Shown here: piece after piece, positions 34,601 to 45,197 of the stretch
How the letters are laid out: each line of letters opens with the position of its first letter
Numbering within the stretch: the stretch's first letter is position 1
NCBI RefSeq assembly: GCF_016587355.1
Contig: NZ_BNJF01000002.1
Location: 372,001-436,000 of the forward strand
DNA length: 64,000 nucleotides
Source: Ktedonospora formicarum
GTDB taxonomy: Bacteria > Chloroflexota > Ktedonobacteria > Ktedonobacterales > Ktedonobacteraceae
Direction: 5' to 3'
Program-made: the position numbers and the translations under genes
The notes under the pieces: model-generated
Databases searched by the model: none
Told to the model about the DNA's origin: nothing
What the model saw: only the letters and a program-made list of their open reading frames with translations

Positions 34601-35588
34601 CATCGCCTATCTCAAAACGGGTAAAAAAGCGGATATTCTTATGCAATTGCTCCATGTGCCTATAAAGATCATCAAGCCGCATCTGAACTTGCTGGTTACT
34701 GCGATAGACAAAAATTGCTGGGTGTCCAGATCGCTGTTTCGCAGCACGAGCAGCATCTTCGTATTCCCACTCAATTAATGAATCAAAGTAAGTCCCATCG
34801 TCTCGCACAATATCACGAGGGAGCGGTGCACCCATCTGTGATCCACAAATAACGACAACAATATCGCAGGCCGATGGTTTCAGCAGTTGTTGTGCTCGCT
34901 GAATGTCCTTTGTATCTGAATTGGAGATGACAGAAGAGATCTGAACAAGCGATCCAAAACTCTCATCCTGATTGAGTTGCTGAACAACATGGCGAACAAT
35001 CTGCTGTTCCTCAACAGCATCTGGGGTTGAGGCGAGAAAGAGTTTCAATTGTCTGGTTGAAGGACGTGGAGGCGCTTGGTGTTGTTTTTGTTTTCTAGAA
35101 GTACGAGCAATCTGCTCTTTCTGCTCTAGATCGTTGGCTACGCCATAAATGCCTTCAACAATATTTGTCCAGGCTTCATCACGCTGTTCTACTAACCAGG
35201 ACATCACAGGCTTAGGGCGATTCTCCGCATCTAGTGGTAGCGCCTGCAACGTACTAAATGGAGCTCCATCCCACATAGTCGAACGTACAATAATTGGAAT
35301 CACGCGCGCGGTGTTTGCTTCATGCCGCTCCATTGCTCTGATCATCTCTTTGCTCCAGCAAAATGGAGAAGCCATGAATGAGGAACTGATAAGGAGGAGA
35401 ATAATTTGGGCAGTATTCAATTTTTCTTCAATTTTTGCTTCCCATTTAGCCCCTGGACTAATATCACTGTCCGTCCACACATTGATAATATTTCGTCTCT
35501 GAAGGATTTTTAGATGCTTTTCCAGTTCCTTCCGCAATTCAATATCATCATGTGAATAAGAGATAAACACATTAAATGGTTTGGGCAT
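28683..35588 (-). CDS. TIR / DUF4062-like / NACHT STAND protein with long helical repeat tail
   Basis: 2301 residues. Residues about 4-135 form a TIR domain (FNVFISYSHDDIELRKELEKHL, NVWTDSDISPGAKW, IILLLISSSFMASPFCWSKEMI; the Glu after CWSK is the expected NADase residue). Residues about 180-360 resemble DUF4062 (KLFLASTPDAVEEQQIV, DIVVVICGSQMG). The NACHT NTPase follows: Walker A GDPGSGKTTL near 521, Walker B VIILDGMDEI near 636, ILITSR sensor, then a winged-helix-like region (YGFLHLTFQEYLAALNLI). The last 1300 residues are helical repeats. Such proteins sense a trigger with the repeats, oligomerise and fire the TIR, as in bacterial NLR-like phage defence. Start ATG 35588 has GGGGGAG; a longer frame to 35630 is unsupported. 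Two DUF2610-like genes follow. Confidence 0.9.
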   Translation of the reverse strand: MPKPFNVFISYSHDDIELRKELEKHLKILQRRNIINVWTDSDISPGAKWEAKIEEKLNTAQIILLLISSSFMASPFCWSKEMIRAMERHEANTARVIPIIVRSTMWDGAPFSTLQALPLDAENRPKPVMSWLVEQRDEAWTNIVEGIYGVANDLEQKEQIARTSRKQKQHQAPPRPSTRQLKLFLASTPDAVEEQQIVRHVVQQLNQDESFGSLVQISSVISNSDTKDIQRAQQLLKPSACDIVVVICGSQMGAPLPRDIVRDDGTYFDSLIEWEYEDAARAAKQRSGHPAIFVYRSNQQVQMRLDDLYRHMEQLHKNIRFFTRFEIGDEIDTIPQEDRYYPYHHLQEFAFLLEDHIGSAMLTLLEENLASQTEQSSAPELAILDNGEDVLQSYLNWLINRHSELELRGLGGDMRLPTIPLEKVYVALKGHRATSYEREQSQELLRAETADLLAHLKKELSPSEIALVMHHAERQAIIINPFMPSMVERDRPNEATNVSEKKSPLITLGDAFQQERWMVILGDPGSGKTTLARWIALNLALACERGDASVVVPAYQVDPKIEASDTTKINIGPARLPVLVRVSEFAEAYQKARKNLETLSLADFLGYHTWLGQAPDLPKSKLNALIKYHLREGKAVIILDGMDEITVANQRDDIVRAIEIFIDDWINACGKNISANKKSALWERLAKEVPAKTGGNQILITSRIVGYHVRPITGQVAHVTVQPMEQVAVEHFCDAWTLATSQILFHYEEAEARKMRAQQEAEGLKRAIYDPQRPRVRELASNPLLITILALVYRKNQQRLPEQRVELYSKALDILIEEGWRITDHGSGLTKPEITHVLSPVAARIHQSSSNGSIEESDLKEIITIALAQYRREDINHLPPSFELEVDAFLRRIREDVGLLSERSNGLYGFLHLTFQEYLAALNLIREKNHASSAAQAIREKLDDPRWREPILMALGQVSMDWGSNARQRLLTALLKADDSLGNLIPRSALLIVSAIPEMAQVSEDIVRDIIQRLLTSYADREGAGQFSTLRESISRSLKTLYSEPHQQLFEEYLETAILNIQTGQKELGLAAASLVAENQWYSEALLRALIRAYPYDDVEWGYPSTRILIHQQHDLPVSSETLPMRKALTAEPTLVSFIQSNLLWLRLMVLLYGGISDEGLATHLLQKDDLVFLFPLEETEKQQHFEWLKTREYWREEWSRDDINEFTRQIAVYLDTECVWQAEQARKHIPRFTPQAIINDSPLTGMFLGALRQRQTPQALKRRLWREWHYAHQHVQRAHALLALLIIDTQPAIKTLTDSFHNSATLPLATLVLNQLRQRKQSLYDTLILFGKKEQIGQTLLPVESLLPTDQLGDVVDLFYRTFASVLPRPVHYDQILLDKAPLLPRLNAEIWADWLSGLTGDEPLYSFAVILDTLGKTLRSASALINMQFARNRKYNEHSRLQPIAIPPIFDTDDDIVGDALTVAHQSSSEYMKYLFYTGMILFTGVEYQAHSDLLTDALVTTLLLPLTFQPLVLQFLDPTLASLPPNEFLSQIVKRVLAISDPVIRSRAFWRLSRYAYYWQDLDFRALAIEAAEQITDPLRRSYAFERLIQSVPMLQQEQIKNQALDAARNIDDPNNYARALVRLALYENSTKRWSMMSQALLAIKKIHNEPQLAETLLLLSPYLEENGQFVQQKAEIIHSLRGEWYRAKSQGLLSTQLLALHDHLHEAEIQTPIIVAAFIDDLLSLKPDQTSTDDLWRQLLEEDRQAQAISALLKVAAANGLDGLALTSTVVDVIHSLLETQEISVMYPLLPYLHSVEPSLLSSLSLWVENPPDQMVWAYAGLLLAEAGQLNTSTVPCLIDLIEYGSDIGRYRANIVLHSSQVYVQKRQRDYRTSQLGLDVLLRIAQEQKRLYSENRSVSTSISWICYNVVHDDVTIFQQLIEYVNTNEEGEGGVSSLLRNISYCSLDVLEALIQHLEHGQGKTQKLLLHSWIRLNNYHFKRDITEEMEKRVIEAISHYPPSYLDGFKYIPDRLATILQLLVEVSLLLEEETLPQNEIIFLLNQKLSACALSLPASSVEEISGASLYNLAFDPARVINVARAISENSQLLELLFMWLTSSLQEDLDDQPDTYYRTSTLLEIAGKVAQFSPAAVINLISKHQLGPTLVQAIMYHVPFWGKAGAAQLLGYIHHMPASFNDAFLSALHDVAEVQTAVVQTVENLRYINERVTSKCIDLLTHPSASVVYTVAKLLVSIAGDEKTPQNQRQRIVKALNTIIEQPDSLRPIFILEKDIGKILIRNVGRLDQQLYNDVISIIGLL

Positions 35589-36281
35589 TGGGGCTCCCCC
35601 TTCATCAATAACAGATTCCGCTCCTAGCACTAGGCAGGGCGAAGAATGCTCTTATCACACGCGCATCTCCCGTTCATATCGCACCATTGCGTGTTTCATC
35701 TCAACACTATAGCTGTAGTCAAATACAATGAAACATCTACTGATGAGCAGAAGAGAGAGATGCGTTGCATCCAGATACTTGTTTATCTCCTTTTCCCCAT
35801 GCTATACCTCCATTGCCCCATTATTATGCCGCCGCTTGAATAATCCTAAGTTAATATTCATTCTATCAGGAATCCGGAGTGAATGGAAGAGTCAAATGAC
35901 CAATTTTTCTCTCAGAATCTAGAAATGCTCTGACATTCGATTTCTTCTCGTTCGTTAGGGAGACAAATCATATATGGTGAGTGGAATGATAAGGAATTGA
36001 AGAAGCCAGTTAGCTCTCGCAAGAGGGCGTTTGTCTATTGTCGTGAAGGTATTGACATCTTCGCAGGGACAGCGTATTGGCGCTATCACATTGAAAGCCT
36101 CGTAGGCAGCGGCAGGTAGGTAAGATTGACCTGGGAGAGGAAATGTGAGGACTGCGGCTCTATCACTGACATGACAGCAGTCCTCGTACGGCTGGCAGAA
36201 TACAAGAATTACCGTGAGTGACACGGGAAGTCAACGCCTGTGAAATGCATGGCAGGCTTGAGATATATCAACATAAGTTGC
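35589..36281. other. 693-bp intergenic stretch upstream of the TIR/NACHT gene
   Basis: No convincing gene. It holds CCTAGCACTAGG (35623-35634), a 12-bp palindrome 35 bp before the TIR/NACHT start; a box at 35649-35666 that recurs before both DUF2610-like genes; and a 9-bp inverted repeat GAGGACTGC/GCAGTCCTC at 36147-36185. An 89-codon minus-strand frame (35955-36224) has no recognisable features. Confidence 0.5.
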
Positions 36282-37118
36282 TCATTTTTGGGGAACTCCG
36301 ACTTCCCCACGCGCTCTTGCCTCCGCCGCACGTATTACTTTAGCAATGGAGTCTCCAATGATATGCAGCACAACATCGGCAGTGAAGTGAGCCAGCATTG
36401 CTGCTTCCAGACCATATTGCCAGAAGAGATAGCCGAAAGCGACTCCCACAATGCCGTTGAGAAGAATGGCCCGAACAATCAACAAAGGAGTTAGCTTGAC
36501 CAACGCGGCGGTAGTTGGCAAATGACCCAAACCAAAGATGACCGCAGCGAGGATGTTAGCAAGCCACAGGGCCTCCAATGCGGGCTTACCATTGGGCAGA
36601 TGCCAGACAAAGCCAATGAGCCAGGACAAGAGCGAGAGCAGAAACAAGCGACACAGCAACTCCTCAACAATGCCACCATAGAAGCATGCCAGGAAACGTT
36701 TCCAGAGGGCGGGGATTGGAACCGAGGTATGCATGACTTCCGGCAGGCGAGGCCAGAACACCATGATTTCCAGAAGCAACAGGACCACTGCAGGAATTGC
36801 CCCCAAGATCAGCGCTGGCAAGATAATCGCCTCTGCCTGAGTTGTTACCGCATTGCCCGCCAGCAACCCCTCTAGCAAAGGCGCACCCAAACCAAGATGA
36901 TGCGCGATAAGCAACCCCAGGCCAGTTGCCGCTGCCAGCAGGACGAAGCTCTGCGCACTCTGAAGCAGCACGAGCACCCACATTGGCTGGCGCATCCGTT
37001 CTTGCGCCTTTTTGAATGTATCGCGAGTCAGCTCTAGCGTATAGGGCATGACACAAGCGATGCCCAACAACGCTGCGCCACACAACAGAGCAAATTCAAA
37101 CCAGGAGAAACCAAACAT
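36282..37118 (-). CDS. CPBP-family intramembrane metalloprotease
   Basis: 278 residues with about eight hydrophobic segments. The catalytic signatures of the CPBP (Abi/CAAX-protease-like) family are in order: GGIVEELLCRLFLLS (EE-x-x-x-R) near residue 150, IFGLGHLPTT (F-x-x-x-H) near 195, and AHFTADVVLHI near 245. Bacterial members cleave within membranes or serve bacteriocin immunity; the substrate here is unknown. The ATG at 37118 follows GAGGCGAC. It lies 61 bp after the ArsR-like regulator on the same strand. Confidence 0.88.
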   Translation of the reverse strand: MFGFSWFEFALLCGAALLGIACVMPYTLELTRDTFKKAQERMRQPMWVLVLLQSAQSFVLLAAATGLGLLIAHHLGLGAPLLEGLLAGNAVTTQAEAIILPALILGAIPAVVLLLLEIMVFWPRLPEVMHTSVPIPALWKRFLACFYGGIVEELLCRLFLLSLLSWLIGFVWHLPNGKPALEALWLANILAAVIFGLGHLPTTAALVKLTPLLIVRAILLNGIVGVAFGYLFWQYGLEAAMLAHFTADVVLHIIGDSIAKVIRAAEARARGEVGVPQK

Positions 37119-37179
37119 ACTGTCGCCTCATTTCTGTCGTTCAAGAGATGCTGATGGATTCGTTCTCATCGTTTTCGGG

Positions 37180-37710
37180 TCATTCTCCTTCCAATTCGGG
37201 AAGGAGAATGGTGGTAAGCAGACGTCGACGGCGATCAGGGGCAGGTCCTTGTTTGAGCCAGGGCAACAAGGTAGTGTTGAGCTCCTGGCTAAATTGGACA
37301 AACTCTTTATCGCTTAAGTAGATGGCGAGCTGGTGATATCCGGCATCTGTATAATAGTTGCCTTCTTTGAGATCGAGGTAACGAGCATGATCACCAATGA
37401 TCTTCATGACAAAGGTGAGAAAGTATTGCATCAACTCGTCTTTGGAGGCACAAGCGAGCTCATCAGGGCTTAGAAACGTTGAGGTTTCAGAGAGCGTGTA
37501 GACCTTTTCGCGTAAGGTGCCACGGACAAGACGCTCTTCAACGACCTGAGTAATTCCTGCATTAGTGAGCAGGTTGAGATGATGGTAAAGGGTTGCCGGA
37601 GCCACATCTTTCAAATCAGAGGCAAGTTGTTTGGGTGTTAGTGTTCGGTTGTTTAAAGCGAGAATTACGCGCATCCTAACCGGATGGAGAATCAAGTCAG
37701 CTCTCGTCAT
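37180..37710 (-). CDS. ArsR/HTH-20-like winged-helix regulator
   Basis: 176 residues. The N-terminal winged helix reads LILHPVRMRVILALNNRTLTPKQLASDLKDVAPATLYHHLNLLTNAGI, the ArsR-type pattern with the recognition helix at ATLYHHLNLL, followed by a YTLSE strand. The C-terminal 100 residues are helical (YFLTFVMKIIGDHARYLDL) and contain no cysteine pair, so metal sensing is unlikely. It probably controls itself and the CPBP protease downstream; an AGAACGTTCT palindrome lies 27 bp upstream of its ATG. Confidence 0.82.
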   Translation of the reverse strand: MTRADLILHPVRMRVILALNNRTLTPKQLASDLKDVAPATLYHHLNLLTNAGITQVVEERLVRGTLREKVYTLSETSTFLSPDELACASKDELMQYFLTFVMKIIGDHARYLDLKEGNYYTDAGYHQLAIYLSDKEFVQFSQELNTTLLPWLKQGPAPDRRRRLLTTILLPELEGE

Positions 37711-37736
37711 AAAATCGCCATTCGTTACAAAAATTT

Positions 37737-37746
37737 AGAACGTTCT
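37737..37746. promoter_or_regulatory. Candidate operator AGAACGTTCT
   Basis: A 10-bp perfect palindrome, set in the near-symmetric context TTTAGAACGTTCTTTAA, lies 27 bp upstream of the ArsR-like start codon, where an autoregulatory operator would be expected. Confidence 0.45.
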
Positions 37747-37962
37747 TTAATATGAGAATATCATGGGGATTTAGAAAATGCAAGGCAACGAGAACCTTTC
37801 GCTGTCTTCCCTACAGATGGAGAAGCTCTAAAATTAGCGAGGGGCAGGCATATCCATGTTGAGAGGGTATCAACGTAATACATTGGTCCTTGACCTGTTT
37901 GAAGCTTAGTACTTGCTTGCTTAACGACAATCTGCTGATAGTCTTCTGAGAATAAGCAGTCT

Positions 37963-37983
37963 ATGTGCTAGAATAAAGCACAT
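37963..37983. promoter_or_regulatory. Inverted repeat upstream of the MFS exporter
   Basis: ATGTGCT and AGCACAT are separated by seven A/T-rich bases. It sits 81 bp before the MFS start in the 353-bp spacer from 37711 to 38063, which otherwise shows no gene. It may be an operator; no regulator gene faces it directly. Confidence 0.4.
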
Positions 37984-38063
37984 TAGATCAGCTTCTTTCG
38001 TTCAATGAGCTTATTTCGGCACGTTCATCGGGCGATGGCTATTCGGAAAGAGAAGATAGATAG

Positions 38064-39320
38064 ATGGAAGCATCAGCCGTCCCTAAAAGTCTCTGGCGGC
38101 AGAGTAATTTCCTGAAATTGTGGATTGGACAGGCGGTTTCCAGTTTCGGGTCTACGATTACAGCGCTGGCTCTGCCGCTGACAGCCGTCGTCATATTACG
38201 TGCGACTCCCGACCAAATGGGCCTCCTGCGTGCCGCACTCAGCCTGCCTGCACTTTTGAGCCTCTTCTTTGGCGTCTGGGTAGATCATGTGCGCCGCCGC
38301 ACATTGCTGATTCTGGCTGATACAGGGCGCATGCTGCTACTGGGTTCGATCCCGCTGATCGCCTGGTTGGGCCTGTTGCGCATCGAATACCTGTATGTCA
38401 TTGGCCTGCTGGTGGGAGTCCTAACCTTGCTTTTTGATCTCTCTATTACCTCATTCCTTCCTTCTCTAATCCTGCGTGAGCAGTTGGTGGATGGCAATAG
38501 CAAAACGCAACAAAGCGATGCTCTTATCTCTATCGTTGGGCCGGGCGCGGCAGGCGCACTTATCGGACTCCTTACGGCACCGATTGCAATTGTAGTTGAT
38601 GCGATCTCATATCTGGCCTCAGTCATCTCACTACTGCTGATCCGCACGTCAGAAGTGGAATTAAAAGAGCGGCCTGCACAGCGTTCGGTCTGGCTAGAGA
38701 TCGGCGAGGGGATACAGGCACTCTGGGGCACGCCCATCCTGCGCGACCTGACGATCCTTTCGGGACTAGGATCGCTCTTTCTCAGTATGCAGCAGACGAT
38801 TTTTGTGCTCTTTGTGGTGCGCGAGTTGAAGTTGACCGCCTTTCAATTGGGTCTAATTTTCAGCACCAGTGGCATCGCTGGCTTGCTGGGTACCCTGATG
38901 GTTGGTCGCATTGTACAGCGAAAAGGCCCTGGATCGACGATTCTGCTGGGCCAGAGCCTAACCGCATTGGGGACGATGCTCATTGCACTAGCAGGTGGCT
39001 CCTTGTCACTGATCCTCGTTCTATTGATTGGTGGACAGGCACTTTTCAGCCTGGGAGCACCATTCTATGGCATCCCACAACTCAGCTTGCGCCAAGCCAT
39101 GACACCCACCCATTTGCTAGGGCGCGTCAATGCCAGTCGTCGCTTTTTGGTCTTCGGCATTATCCCACTTGGTGCGTTGATTAGCGGCCTGCTTGGCGAC
39201 AGGTTGGGCCTGCGAGCAACCCTCCTGATCAGTGGTATTGGCATGATCCTCGCACTCTTCTGGGTCTTCTTCTCCAGCATTCGCCATGCACGCGAATTTC
39301 CACAAACGAGTGAAGCATAA
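38064..39320 (+). CDS. MFS exporter, MefA/EntS-like (DHA3 type)
   Basis: 418 residues with 12 hydrophobic segments. FLKLWIGQAVSSFGSTITALALPL is the typical first helix of the macrolide/enterobactin-exporter branch, WVDHVRRRTLLILADTGRMLLL is the motif A loop, and a second motif A-like loop (GRIVQRKGPGSTILLG) follows in the C-terminal half. LGRVNASRRFLVFGIIPLGALISG is also a family marker. Likely drug or secondary-metabolite export; substrate unknown. Start ATG 38064 follows AGAGAAG at a longish distance. It stands alone. Confidence 0.88.
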   Translation: MEASAVPKSLWRQSNFLKLWIGQAVSSFGSTITALALPLTAVVILRATPDQMGLLRAALSLPALLSLFFGVWVDHVRRRTLLILADTGRMLLLGSIPLIAWLGLLRIEYLYVIGLLVGVLTLLFDLSITSFLPSLILREQLVDGNSKTQQSDALISIVGPGAAGALIGLLTAPIAIVVDAISYLASVISLLLIRTSEVELKERPAQRSVWLEIGEGIQALWGTPILRDLTILSGLGSLFLSMQQTIFVLFVVRELKLTAFQLGLIFSTSGIAGLLGTLMVGRIVQRKGPGSTILLGQSLTALGTMLIALAGGSLSLILVLLIGGQALFSLGAPFYGIPQLSLRQAMTPTHLLGRVNASRRFLVFGIIPLGALISGLLGDRLGLRATLLISGIGMILALFWVFFSSIRHAREFPQTSEA

Positions 39321-42479
<3,159 letters not shown>

Positions 42480-42512
42480 AGATGTCAGTGTGAATGTGTG
42501 AATAGAGCGACT

Positions 42513-42535
42513 CATCGCTTGAACACGAAGCGATG
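42513..42535 (+). terminator. Terminator after rph
   Basis: CATCGCTT (42513-42520) and AAGCGATG (42528-42535) form an 8-bp perfect stem with a seven-base loop, followed by CAATTTTC. It lies 34 bp after the rph stop. The rest of 42536-42769 shows no gene. Confidence 0.65.
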
Positions 42536-42769
42536 CAATTTTCATAGGTAAGAAAATCATGGTGTTCGCCATGTTGCCGCTCAGGCAATGAGTCTGCTTT
42601 TACGAACTGAAGAGCAATTGCCTTGGTGAGGCATCTCTGACTTGCGCTGTCAGCATATGTACCTCCACGATTCCGAAAGCCGCACCAAGCAAGCTCTACA
42701 GTTGTAGATGACAACTGCTCCGCTAAACTACGGCTGTGAAAAAGAAGAAACGCCCTTTGAAAGGGTTCT

Positions 42770-44326
42770 CTATATGTCCGTTAGAAGGGGGAAACATATC
42801 TCAAAGACCGAGCCTACGCCTGGAGTGGATCGAACCTGGATGGTGCCACCATGTTCTTCGACGATCCAGCGGGCAATGGAGAGACCCAAGCCACTCCCAG
42901 AGGGAGAGCTCATGTTCTCCATAATCCGGACATGGGTCCGAGACTGATCGACCCGGTAGAAGCGCTCGAAAAGGTGAGGCAAATGTTCGGCATCGATGCC
43001 GGGTCCCTCGTCAACAATCTGGAGGCGAGCATGACGAGGTTCTCGGTCCAATTTCACCTTGACCTGTTTGCCAATGCCAGCGCTGTACTTGATGGCGTTT
43101 TCCAGCAAATTGATGCACAGTTGCGTCAGATAGAGCCGATCTCCCCAGACCCCAAGCTCGTCCAGGCCCGATAGGTGGATCTCGATAGCGCTTTGCTCTG
43201 CCAGAGGAGAGAGGTCTTCCGCTGCTTCGACGACTATCTCACTGAGATCGACTCGTTCGCGTTTGAGTACTGTCTGCCCTTGATCGGCGCGAGCCAGGGT
43301 CAGCAGGTCACTGACCAGGCGGGTCATGCGCTGATGCTCCTGGTGGATGATCGAGAGCACCTGGATATAGTCTTGAGTGGCGCGCGGACGCTGCAAGATC
43401 CGTTCCACCTCAGTTGTCACAATACTTAGCGGCGTTCGCAATTCATGGCTGGCATCGGCAGTAAACTGCCGCTGGCGTTCAAATGCTCTCTCCAGACGGT
43501 CCAGCATGCGATCAAAGGTTGTTGCCAGTTCCCCCAGTTCATCGCGTTGCCTCAGATTAAGGCGACGATGGAGATCAGTGGTGCTAATTTCTTGCGCGGT
43601 GCGAGTGATGGTTTGGACCGGGCGCATGGCTCTCTCAGCCAACCAGTACCCTCCTACACTCGAGCACAACAAAATCAAGGAAGTTGTCACGACTAGGGTG
43701 ATTAGCAGTTGCTGTAATTGTTCTGGGATATCGCTGGGAACACCGATGTACAGGTACGCTAGAAGCTGATTTTGTTGATTGGTGATGGTGATCCGCCGCA
43801 TGGCGATCTGCTGCATAGAGTAGGGGCCTTGGCCTGCCCCCATCTCAGTGAACACGGGCGAACCCGCGCTCGCAAAACGGAGCTCCTGGCCATTGGGAAC
43901 GGTGGAAGTAGTGAAAGACTGACTGTTTCTCCATAGCGGACCCTGTCCCCAACCCTTCGCCTGAGAGAGTCTAAGACGCAGTTCTGGGAGGGCCTCGGGT
44001 GGTACTGTGGGATTGACCTGGGTAATCTGTCCCTGTGGATTTTGCAGAATCACCAGGGCATTAACATTCGTTTCACTCAGCCGACCAAGCATTGGGTCAT
44101 AGAAGGGCGTCACGTGCTCAATATTCGTCTTGAGCACAGTCTCCAGGCTTTGATAAAGTGTACTCTCTTCTGAGAAATAGATGGCCGCACTGAAGGTGCA
44201 GAGTACCAGACCCCAAATCAGCAGATACCAGAGCATGAGCCGGAAACGCAAGCTATGAAAGAAGCGAAGCGGGCGTATTGTTTGTCCAAATGAAAAAGCT
44301 GTTGCTTGCATCGGATCTCCTCTCAT
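42770..44326 (-). CDS. Sensor histidine kinase, CusS-like
   Basis: 518 residues. Transmembrane helices at about 28-50 and 208-230 bracket an extracellular sensor domain. A HAMP domain follows (LAERAMRPVQTITRTAQEIS), then the dimerisation/phosphoacceptor box FTADASHELRTPLSIV with the His near 300, and an ATPase domain with NLLENAIKYS, DEGPGID, LFERFYRVDQSR and GSGLGLSIARWIVEEHGG. The ATG overlaps the response-regulator stop (ATGA), so the two are coupled. The signal is unknown; there is no metal-rich sensor motif. Confidence 0.93.
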   Translation of the reverse strand: MRGDPMQATAFSFGQTIRPLRFFHSLRFRLMLWYLLIWGLVLCTFSAAIYFSEESTLYQSLETVLKTNIEHVTPFYDPMLGRLSETNVNALVILQNPQGQITQVNPTVPPEALPELRLRLSQAKGWGQGPLWRNSQSFTTSTVPNGQELRFASAGSPVFTEMGAGQGPYSMQQIAMRRITITNQQNQLLAYLYIGVPSDIPEQLQQLLITLVVTTSLILLCSSVGGYWLAERAMRPVQTITRTAQEISTTDLHRRLNLRQRDELGELATTFDRMLDRLERAFERQRQFTADASHELRTPLSIVTTEVERILQRPRATQDYIQVLSIIHQEHQRMTRLVSDLLTLARADQGQTVLKRERVDLSEIVVEAAEDLSPLAEQSAIEIHLSGLDELGVWGDRLYLTQLCINLLENAIKYSAGIGKQVKVKLDREPRHARLQIVDEGPGIDAEHLPHLFERFYRVDQSRTHVRIMENMSSPSGSGLGLSIARWIVEEHGGTIQVRSTPGVGSVFEICFPLLTDI

Positions 44327-45003
44327 CGCGTTTCCAGTCCGCGTAGTCGATACCCTGCTCCATAGACAGTTTCTAGCAGCTTGCTTTCGAACGGTTCGTC
44401 AAGTTTGCGGCGCAAGCGTCTCACATAGACATCGACCACATTCGATGCACTGATGAAATCATAACTCCAAATATGGTTCTCGATCATGTCGCGGGTGAGC
44501 ACCTGGTTGGGATGGCGCATAAAGTATTCCAGAAGGGCAAATTCTTTCGCATTTAGTTTGATGTGCTCCCCCGAACGCGTGACCTCGTGGGTGGCCGGAT
44601 TGAGGACCACATCCCCAATCATGAGTACCCCATTTTTGTACGGAGAAACACGCCTGAAAAGCGCACGCAGGCGCGCAAGCAGTTCATGTAAGGCAAAGGG
44701 CTTGACCAGATAATCATCGGCCCCGCTATCGAGGCCCTGCACGCGGTCTTCAATCGCATCGCGGGCGGTGAGCATCAAAATGGGTGTCGTGATGTGGTGC
44801 TGGCGCAGCGCCCGGCAGACTGCGACTCCATCTTTGCGTGGCAGCATGATGTCGAGGATAATAGCGTCATAGGGAGTGTGCTCAGCATACTCTTCACCCT
44901 GTACCCCATCATACACCGAATCCGTCGCATAGCCTTCCTCGGCCAGACTCTTTTTCAATGCCTGATTCAAACGGTAATCGTCCTCGATGATGAGTATGCG
45001 CAT
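44323..45003 (-). CDS. OmpR-family response regulator
   Basis: 226 residues. The receiver domain has the acidic pair IIEDD, the phospho-Asp in DAIILDIMLPRKDG, the Thr in MLTARD and the Lys in DYLVKPFA. The C-terminal winged helix (LNAKEFALLEYFMRHPNQVLTRDMIENHIW, then VVDVYVRRLRRKLD and VYGAGYRL) is of the OmpR/PhoB class. The ATG at 45003 follows AAAGGATGC. Tandem 10-bp repeats 38 bp upstream look like its own binding site, shared with the divergent ABC exporter. Confidence 0.95.
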   Translation of the reverse strand: MRILIIEDDYRLNQALKKSLAEEGYATDSVYDGVQGEEYAEHTPYDAIILDIMLPRKDGVAVCRALRQHHITTPILMLTARDAIEDRVQGLDSGADDYLVKPFALHELLARLRALFRRVSPYKNGVLMIGDVVLNPATHEVTRSGEHIKLNAKEFALLEYFMRHPNQVLTRDMIENHIWSYDFISASNVVDVYVRRLRRKLDEPFESKLLETVYGAGYRLRGLETR

Positions 45004-45040
45004 GTGTGTTGCATCCTTTCTAGTAGTTGTATTGTGCCCC

Positions 45041-45061
45041 AAAAAGATGACAAAAAGATGA
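45041..45061. promoter_or_regulatory. Tandem response-regulator repeats between RR gene and ABC operon
   Basis: AAAAAGATGA occurs at 45041-45050 and again at 45052-45061, an 11-bp period, the spacing used by OmpR/PhoB-type regulators on one face of the helix. An inverted repeat GATGAAA/TTTCATC (45057-45075) overlaps the second copy. Confidence 0.55.
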
Positions 45062-45197
45062 AATGCAGTTTCATCTCAGTGTCATTTTTTTTGTTTACAG
45101 TCTCCTGTGTCCCAAGAAATGGACAACAAATACTTCAGGAGGAGTATCCCATGCCTTTGTTCCACCTCCAAATGCACATCAATAAAAGGAGAGTATC

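Noticed and set aside
35955-36224. 89-codon minus-strand frame
   Set aside because: Cys- and Pro-containing but without any family pattern, ribosome-binding site or neighbour context.
42500-42740. Possible tRNA remnant or small gene on the minus strand upstream of the histidine kinase region
   Set aside because: GCCGTAGTTTAGCGG looks like a tRNA start, but no anticodon or T-arm follows at the right distance, and the 102-codon frame there has no motif.
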